This document shows positions 59,166-64,000 of a DNA stretch of 64,000 nucleotides, in pieces; the stretch's first letter is position 1, and each line of letters begins with the position of its first letter. The notes under the pieces are model-generated. The model was given only the letters and a program-made list of their open reading frames with translations. It was not told the origin of the DNA and searched no databases. The position numbers were made by a program, and so were the translations under genes. Source of the DNA: Marinobacter nauticus. GTDB taxonomy: Bacteria > Pseudomonadota > Gammaproteobacteria > Pseudomonadales > Oleiphilaceae. Location of the stretch: contig NZ_RBJB01000003.1 of assembly GCF_003634635.1 (NCBI RefSeq), positions 620,001-684,000 on the forward strand, in the 5' to 3' direction.

Positions 59166-60419
59166 TTAGCTGCCCGCCCGTAACCGTGTTCGAACGCCTC
59201 GGGTGGCCATAACCGCCAGCACCTCCATCAGGGATAACAGGCCCCGGTCGTGCTGTTTTGGAGCCCTGCCACGGGCAATCCTTCCGATCTGACGGGTGTA
59301 CCAACTAACCTCCATCAGAGCCATATCGTCGATCATTCGAAGGCCGGTCTTAATAGGCTTGACCGCCCTGGTAACCGGATCGCCCGCCATAATACGAGCC
59401 GGCAGATCAGGCTCCACAACCAAGGGCCTTGCCAGACCCACCAGGTCTGTGGCACCAGAATCGATGGCCTGCGCCATCCCCCGCTCTGTGCGGAACCCGC
59501 CCGTGACCATCAAGGGTACGTCTGCCAATTCACGGACTTTTTCAGCAAATTCCAGAAAGTAGGCTTCCCGCGCCAGGGTACTGGCTTTCATCTCTCCGGT
59601 TCCGGCACCTTTCGCCATGGCGGGGTTTTCATAATTTCCTCCTGAGATTTCCACCAGATCAACGCCCTCGGCCACCAGCGCCTTGATCACAGCCAGAGAC
59701 TCATCCTCACTGAAGCCCCCGAGCTGAAAATCAGCCGAATTCAGTTTGATACCAACATTAAACTCCCTGCCACAAGCCTTGCGGATTTCTCGATACACAG
59801 ACAGTACAAAGCGCCGCCGGTTCGCCGCAGAACCACCCCAATCGTCAGTGCGTTGATTGTGATGGGGAGACAAAAACTGGCTAACCAGATACCCGTGGGC
59901 TCCGTGAATCTGTACACCATCAAATCCCGCCTTTTTGGCGACGGCTGCGGCCTGCGCAAAGCGACGAATAATGTCATCAATCTCCGGCCCCGTGAGCGCA
60001 CGCGGGGTTGCGAACATCCCCCGCAGGTCCTTCTTGAAGGGAATCGCGCTTGGAGACACCGGGTCTCTATTAAGCATCTTCGGGCTTTGCTTGCCTGGAT
60101 GATTGAGCTGCATCCAGATCTGTTTCCCGCCACCCTGCCCAGCCCTGGCCCAGGACTTGAGAAGATCCAGATCGGCCTCATCCTCAACCACGACGTTTTG
60201 CGGCTCCCCGATGTGCCTCCGGTCAATCATTACGTTGCCAGTGATCGACAGCCCGGCACCCCCGTCTGCCCAGGCTCTGTACAGGGTGATCAATTCTTTA
60301 GTCGGATGATTATCAATGCTTCCCAGCGTTTCGCTCATTGCGGACTTGGCAAAGCGATTGGGGATAACCGATCCATTCGGCAGCGTGAATGGCCTGGAAA
60401 GCAGTTCTGAGGGAGTCAT
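59166..60419 (-). CDS. NADH:flavin oxidoreductase (old yellow enzyme family)
   Basis: A 417-residue FMN-binding TIM-barrel enzyme. Motifs are LPNGSVIPNRFAKSAMSE (18-35), QLNHPGKQ, GFDGVQIHGAHGYLVSQFLS, the phosphate-binding VTGGFRT and GLARPLVVEPDLP. It lacks the C-terminal Fe-S and pyridine-nucleotide domains of 2,4-dienoyl-CoA reductase, so it is the short single-domain type. Likely substrates are alpha,beta-unsaturated carbonyls; the true one is unknown. GAGG precedes the ATG. Confidence 0.9.
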   Translation of the reverse strand: MTPSELLSRPFTLPNGSVIPNRFAKSAMSETLGSIDNHPTKELITLYRAWADGGAGLSITGNVMIDRRHIGEPQNVVVEDEADLDLLKSWARAGQGGGKQIWMQLNHPGKQSPKMLNRDPVSPSAIPFKKDLRGMFATPRALTGPEIDDIIRRFAQAAAVAKKAGFDGVQIHGAHGYLVSQFLSPHHNQRTDDWGGSAANRRRFVLSVYREIRKACGREFNVGIKLNSADFQLGGFSEDESLAVIKALVAEGVDLVEISGGNYENPAMAKGAGTGEMKASTLAREAYFLEFAEKVRELADVPLMVTGGFRTERGMAQAIDSGATDLVGLARPLVVEPDLPARIMAGDPVTRAVKPIKTGLRMIDDMALMEVSWYTRQIGRIARGRAPKQHDRGLLSLMEVLAVMATRGVRTRLRAGS

Positions 60420-60515
60420 GGGAGCCTCGTATCACAGTCGTTTGTTGTGACACTGATGGTGGGTGGCTCATAACGTGCAGACATTGGCCGAGCTGACCAG
60501 GCCCGAGCGGAAGAC

Positions 60516-60551
60516 TGGTCGCACTGCAACGACACCGTCGCAGTGCGACCA
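60516..60551 (-). terminator. Stem-loop downstream of aceF, probable operon terminator
   Basis: TGGTCGCACTGC and GCAGTGCGACCA form a perfect 12 bp stem, with a further CGAC/GTCG pairing in the loop. It begins 12 bp after the aceF stop. On the minus strand only TCTTCC follows, so termination may be weak. Confidence 0.55.
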
Positions 60552-60562
60552 ACAAGGCTACA

Positions 60563-62221
60563 TCACAGCAGCAGGGTCCGAATATCCCCGAGCAGCTGCG
60601 TCAGCAGGTTGGTAAACCGGGCAGCATCCGCTCCGTTCACCGCGCGGTGGTCGTAAGACAGCGACAGCGGCAGCATCAGCCGCGGCTGGAACTCCTTGCC
60701 GTCCCACACCGGTTTCATGGAGGCTTTGGACACACCCAGGATCGCCACTTCCGGCGTATTCACGATCGGCGTGAACGCTGTGCCGCCAATGCCGCCCAGG
60801 CTGGTGATGGTAAAGCAGGCGCCCTGCATTTCTGCCGGCTTCAGCTGCTTGTCCCTCGCCTTCTGGGCCAACTCGGCGCTTTCGGCCGCCAGTTCCCACA
60901 GGCCCTTCTGGTCTACATCCCGGATCACCGGCACCATAAGGCCGTGTGGTGTATCCACCGCAATGCCGATGTGGATGTACTTCTTGCGCACCACCTCTTT
61001 GCGTTCCATGTCCAGAGACACATTGAACTGAGGCAGTTCCGCCAGCGCGGCAGCGCAGGCCTTGAGCAGGAACGGCAGCGGGGTCATCTTCACACCACGC
61101 TTTTCACCGGCAGCTTTCTGGGCCTTGCGGAAGTCTTCCATTTCGGTGATATCGGCATCGTCGAACTGGGTCACGTGAGGCACGTTCAGCCAGCTGCGCT
61201 GCATGTTGGTGGCGGTGGCCGCCATCATGCGGGACATACCTTCACGCTCGATCTCACCAAACTGGCTGAAGTCCGGCAGCTTCACGCCCGGAATACCAGA
61301 GCCAGTGGCTACGCCACTGCCCTGTTGGGCCTGCTGCAACTGGCTCTTCACGTAGGCGTGCACATCGTCTTTCACGATCCGGCCTTTTGGGCCTGAACCT
61401 TTCACGCGCGTGAGGTCTGCCCCCAGTTCCCGGGCCAGTTTACGCACGGCCGGACCGGCGTGCACCTTGGTGCCAGGTGATGGTGGCTCGTAGGTAGAGC
61501 CCTGCGGCTGAGGCTCGGATTCCTGTTTGCCCTGGGGTTTCTCCGGTTTGCTTTCCTGGCTGTCTGCCTGTGCGCTGTCACCGGAATCTGCCGATTCGTC
61601 CTCGTCGTCACCATCGTCTTCGATGGTCATTTCCAGGAGGTCTGAACCTTCGGAGAGCTTGTCGCCTTCCTTCACCAGAATCTTGCCGATCTTGCCCGCG
61701 TAGGGCGATGGAATTTCCATGGTGGCCTTGTCGGACTCCACTGTTACCAGCGGGTCTTCCTCACCAACCGTATCGCCTTCAGCCACGTTGATTTCAATCA
61801 CCGGCACATCTTCAAAGCCATCCAGCGACGGCACTTTCACCACTTCGGTGCGAGAGCCACCAGACTTCTTCTTTTTCGGAGCCGACTTGGTGTCTTCCGA
61901 TTTGGCCTCAGATGGCGCCTCGGTTTTTTCCTCGGCCTGTTCCGACTTGTCATCCCCGGCATCGTCCGAGCCCCCAGCATCACCGCTGGCGGCCAGCATG
62001 CCGATCACGTCGCCCTCTTTCACCTTGTCACCCACCTTGACGGTGATTTTGGTGATCTTGCCGGCGGCGGGGGCCGGCAGTTCTACCGAGGCTTTGTCGG
62101 ATTCCACGGTCAGAATCGGATCTTCTTCCTCTACCGAATCCCCTTCACTGACGATGATTTCGATGATCTCGACTTCATCAGCACCGCCGAGATCGGGAAC
62201 CTTGATTTCCTGTTCACTCAT
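60563..62221 (-). CDS. aceF: Pyruvate dehydrogenase E2, dihydrolipoamide acetyltransferase
   Basis: E2 core of pyruvate dehydrogenase, transferring acetyl to CoA. The 552 residues hold two lipoyl domains with lipoylated lysines in VESDKASVE (about 42) and VESDKATME (about 165). These are separated by acidic, Ser/Glu/Lys-rich linkers, and are followed by an E1/E3-binding domain (HAGPAVRKLARELGADLTRV) and the catalytic domain. The active-site motif reads DHRAVNGADAARF, with Asn in place of the E. coli Asp, as in Pseudomonas AceF. AGGAG precedes the ATG. It follows aceE by 10 bp. Confidence 0.97.
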   Translation of the reverse strand: MSEQEIKVPDLGGADEVEIIEIIVSEGDSVEEEDPILTVESDKASVELPAPAAGKITKITVKVGDKVKEGDVIGMLAASGDAGGSDDAGDDKSEQAEEKTEAPSEAKSEDTKSAPKKKKSGGSRTEVVKVPSLDGFEDVPVIEINVAEGDTVGEEDPLVTVESDKATMEIPSPYAGKIGKILVKEGDKLSEGSDLLEMTIEDDGDDEDESADSGDSAQADSQESKPEKPQGKQESEPQPQGSTYEPPSPGTKVHAGPAVRKLARELGADLTRVKGSGPKGRIVKDDVHAYVKSQLQQAQQGSGVATGSGIPGVKLPDFSQFGEIEREGMSRMMAATATNMQRSWLNVPHVTQFDDADITEMEDFRKAQKAAGEKRGVKMTPLPFLLKACAAALAELPQFNVSLDMERKEVVRKKYIHIGIAVDTPHGLMVPVIRDVDQKGLWELAAESAELAQKARDKQLKPAEMQGACFTITSLGGIGGTAFTPIVNTPEVAILGVSKASMKPVWDGKEFQPRLMLPLSLSYDHRAVNGADAARFTNLLTQLLGDIRTLLL

Positions 62222-62231
62222 GGCGGTCTCC

Positions 62232-64000
62232 TTAGCTCAGCACCGGGTTCGGTTTGTTGCGATCGATTCCGTACTTGCGCATGGCTTCGAGAACCTGCTC
62301 CTGTTTGATCTCACCATCTTTAGCCAGGGCGGCCAGTGCAGTCACCGCCACATAGTAACGATCCACCTCGAAGAAGTTACGGAGCTTCTCGCGGGTATCG
62401 CTGCGGCCGAAACCGTCGGTGCCCAGGGTCATGTAGGTTTTCGGGATGAATGCCCGCAACTGCTCAGAGTGCAGTTTGATGTAATCGGTAGACGACACCA
62501 CAGGGCCCTGAGCCTTTTCCAGGCACTGCGTAACATAGGCCTTGCGCGGCTTGTCATCCGGGTGCAGGTGGTTCCAGCGCTCCACATGCTGGCCATCACG
62601 GGCCAGTTCGTTGAAGCTGGTGACACTCCAGACATCCGAGGCCACACCCCAGTCGTCCTTCAGCATCTGCGCCGCGGCACGGACCTCGTTCATGATCGCG
62701 CCCGAGCCCAGCAGCTGAACCCGCGGGCTCTTCTTGCGGCCCTTGGTTTCCACCGACTCGAACTTGTACATGCCCTTAATGATGCCGTCTTCAGAGTCTT
62801 TCGGCATCGCCGGCTGTTCGTAGTTCTCGTTTTCGATAGTCAGGTAGTAGAAGACGTTCTGGTTATCTTCAAACATCTCCTTCATACCATGACGGATCAC
62901 CACGGCCATCTCGTAGCCGTAAGCCGGGTCGTAGGCCTTACAGTTGGGAATGGTGTTGGCCAGAATGTGGCTGTGACCGTCCTGGTGCTGCAAGCCCTCA
63001 CCGTTCAGAGTAGTCCGGCCGGCAGTGCCGCCAATCAGGAAGCCGCGGGCCTGCATGTCGCCTGAGGCCCAGGCCAGGTCTCCTACCCGCTGGAAGCCGA
63101 ACATGGAGTAGAACACGTAGAACGGAATCAGCGGGAAACTGTTGGTGCTGTATGACGTAGCCGCCGCCATCCAGGTGGACATGGCACCGTCTTCATTGAT
63201 GCCTTCCTGCAGGATCTGCCCCTTCTTGTCTTCCCGGTAGTACATGATCTGGTCACGATCCTGAGGCACGTACTTCTGGCCTTCCGCCGTGTAGATACCC
63301 AACTGACGGAACATGCCTTCCATACCGAAAGTACGGGCTTCGTCCGGCACGATAGGCACGACGCGCTTGCCGATGCGCTTGTCTTTGACCAGGGCACTCA
63401 GAATGCGGACAAAGGCCATGGTAGTAGAGATCTCACGGCCGTCAGACCCTTCCAGCACCTGCTTGAAGATATCCAGTTCGGGAATCTGCAGCGGCTGGCA
63501 ATCCTTGTTGCGCTTGGGATAGAAACCACCCAGCTCCTGCCGGCGCTTCTTCATATAGACCAGCTCCGGGCTGTCCGGCGCCGGACGGTAATAAGGTACG
63601 TCTTCCAGTTCTTCGTCTTTCAGCGGCACACCGAAACGATCCCGGAACGCTTTCAGGGTATCGATGTCCAGCTTCTTCAAAGAGTGCGCGGTGTTCTGGG
63701 CTTCGCCCGCCGCACCAAAACCATAGCCCTTGATGGTGTGGGCAAGAATCACAGTCGGCTTGCCGTTGGCCTGGTTCACGGCCTTGTGATAAGCCGCGTA
63801 GACCTTGTAAGGGTCGTGGCCGCCGCGGTTCAGCTTGCTGATATCCTCGTCCGACAGGTTTTCCGCCAGCTTGGCCAGCTCCGGATGCTTGCCGAAGAAT
63901 TCCTTGCGGGTATAGGCGGGGCCCTTGAACGTCAGGTTCTGAAGTTCGCCATCGCAAAGCTCGTCCATGGCCCGTTGCATCACGCCGTCTTCGTCTTTGT
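62232..64000 (-). CDS. aceE: Pyruvate dehydrogenase E1 component (5' part cut by window edge)
   Basis: Homodimeric thiamine-diphosphate E1 that decarboxylates pyruvate. The visible C-terminal 589 or so residues of an expected roughly 885 include PTVILAHTIKGYGFGAAGEA, ALVKDKRIGKRVVPIVPDEA and the E1 signature GTAGRTTLNGEGLQHQDG. The frame is open to base 64000; the ATG at 63983 is internal (KDEDGV precedes it). It is upstream of and co-transcribed with aceF. Confidence 0.97.
   Translation of the reverse strand, partial: KDEDGVMQRAMDELCDGELQNLTFKGPAYTRKEFFGKHPELAKLAENLSDEDISKLNRGGHDPYKVYAAYHKAVNQANGKPTVILAHTIKGYGFGAAGEAQNTAHSLKKLDIDTLKAFRDRFGVPLKDEELEDVPYYRPAPDSPELVYMKKRRQELGGFYPKRNKDCQPLQIPELDIFKQVLEGSDGREISTTMAFVRILSALVKDKRIGKRVVPIVPDEARTFGMEGMFRQLGIYTAEGQKYVPQDRDQIMYYREDKKGQILQEGINEDGAMSTWMAAATSYSTNSFPLIPFYVFYSMFGFQRVGDLAWASGDMQARGFLIGGTAGRTTLNGEGLQHQDGHSHILANTIPNCKAYDPAYGYEMAVVIRHGMKEMFEDNQNVFYYLTIENENYEQPAMPKDSEDGIIKGMYKFESVETKGRKKSPRVQLLGSGAIMNEVRAAAQMLKDDWGVASDVWSVTSFNELARDGQHVERWNHLHPDDKPRKAYVTQCLEKAQGPVVSSTDYIKLHSEQLRAFIPKTYMTLGTDGFGRSDTREKLRNFFEVDRYYVAVTALAALAKDGEIKQEQVLEAMRKYGIDRNKPNPVLS

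Overview
The window reads as a chromosomal segment of a marine gammaproteobacterium, most probably Marinobacter or a close relative. The basis is gene content and order: envC-ctpA-yibQ convergent with hisBHAF, then asmA-mutY-yggX, follows the Pseudomonas-type arrangement. A glycolate oxidase operon with a TRAP transporter, an arginine succinyltransferase cluster, a DcaP-like porin and a two-lipoyl AceF also fit. No database search was run, so the genus is an inference. The DNA is GC-rich, gene-dense and free of recognisable insertion sequences, prophage genes, rRNA or CRISPR arrays.

Layout. 1-3.1 kb: cell-envelope genes envC (cut by the window edge), ctpA and yibQ. 3.1-5.9 kb: hisF, hisA, hisH and hisB on the minus strand. 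6-10.3 kb: an SRPBCC protein, AsmA, MutY and YggX. 10.3-19.2 kb: tRNA-Phe with a strong promoter and terminator, then an accessory stretch. It holds a lipoprotein of unknown function, a gutted beta-lactamase-family gene, a ClsC-like phospholipase D lipoprotein, a chemoreceptor, two tiny genes (one a probable arfA), an FMN reductase, an esterase and an orphan ParA. 19.2-21.8 kb: two transporters and a protein resembling the Nmad3 nucleotide-modification-associated family. 21.8-31 kb: an iron-siderophore module with a TonB receptor, two binding proteins, two FecCD permeases, an ATPase, a LysR regulator and Fur-like sites.

31-40.3 kb: glycolate use. glcDEF-glcG and a three-gene TRAP transporter lie on one strand, with a divergent FadR-family regulator. 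Two near-identical TGGTCnGACCA palindromes lie between them. 40.3-44.7 kb: an arginine/ornithine-type ABC transporter and astE on the plus strand. 44.7-49.6 kb: an RND pump, its adaptor and a divergent TetR regulator, lodged inside the arginine-degradation locus. 49.6-56 kb: astC, aruF, aruG, astD and astB on the minus strand. Together with astE these give the complete arginine succinyltransferase pathway. 56-62 kb: an exonuclease/GIY-YIG fusion, a porin, a 36-residue ORF and an old yellow enzyme-type oxidoreductase. 60.5-64 kb: aceF and the C-terminal two thirds of aceE, cut by the right edge.

The most unusual structures are non-coding. Two copies of a roughly 110 bp cloverleaf-shaped inverted repeat sit at 43.5 and 54.7 kb; their arm sequences differ between copies, yet each is perfectly self-complementary. 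A small gene at 15.3 kb has its Shine-Dalgarno sequence buried in a perfect 10 bp hairpin arm. The likely arfA ends in a stem-loop. The two candidate regulator operators lie between the glycolate TRAP genes and their regulator.
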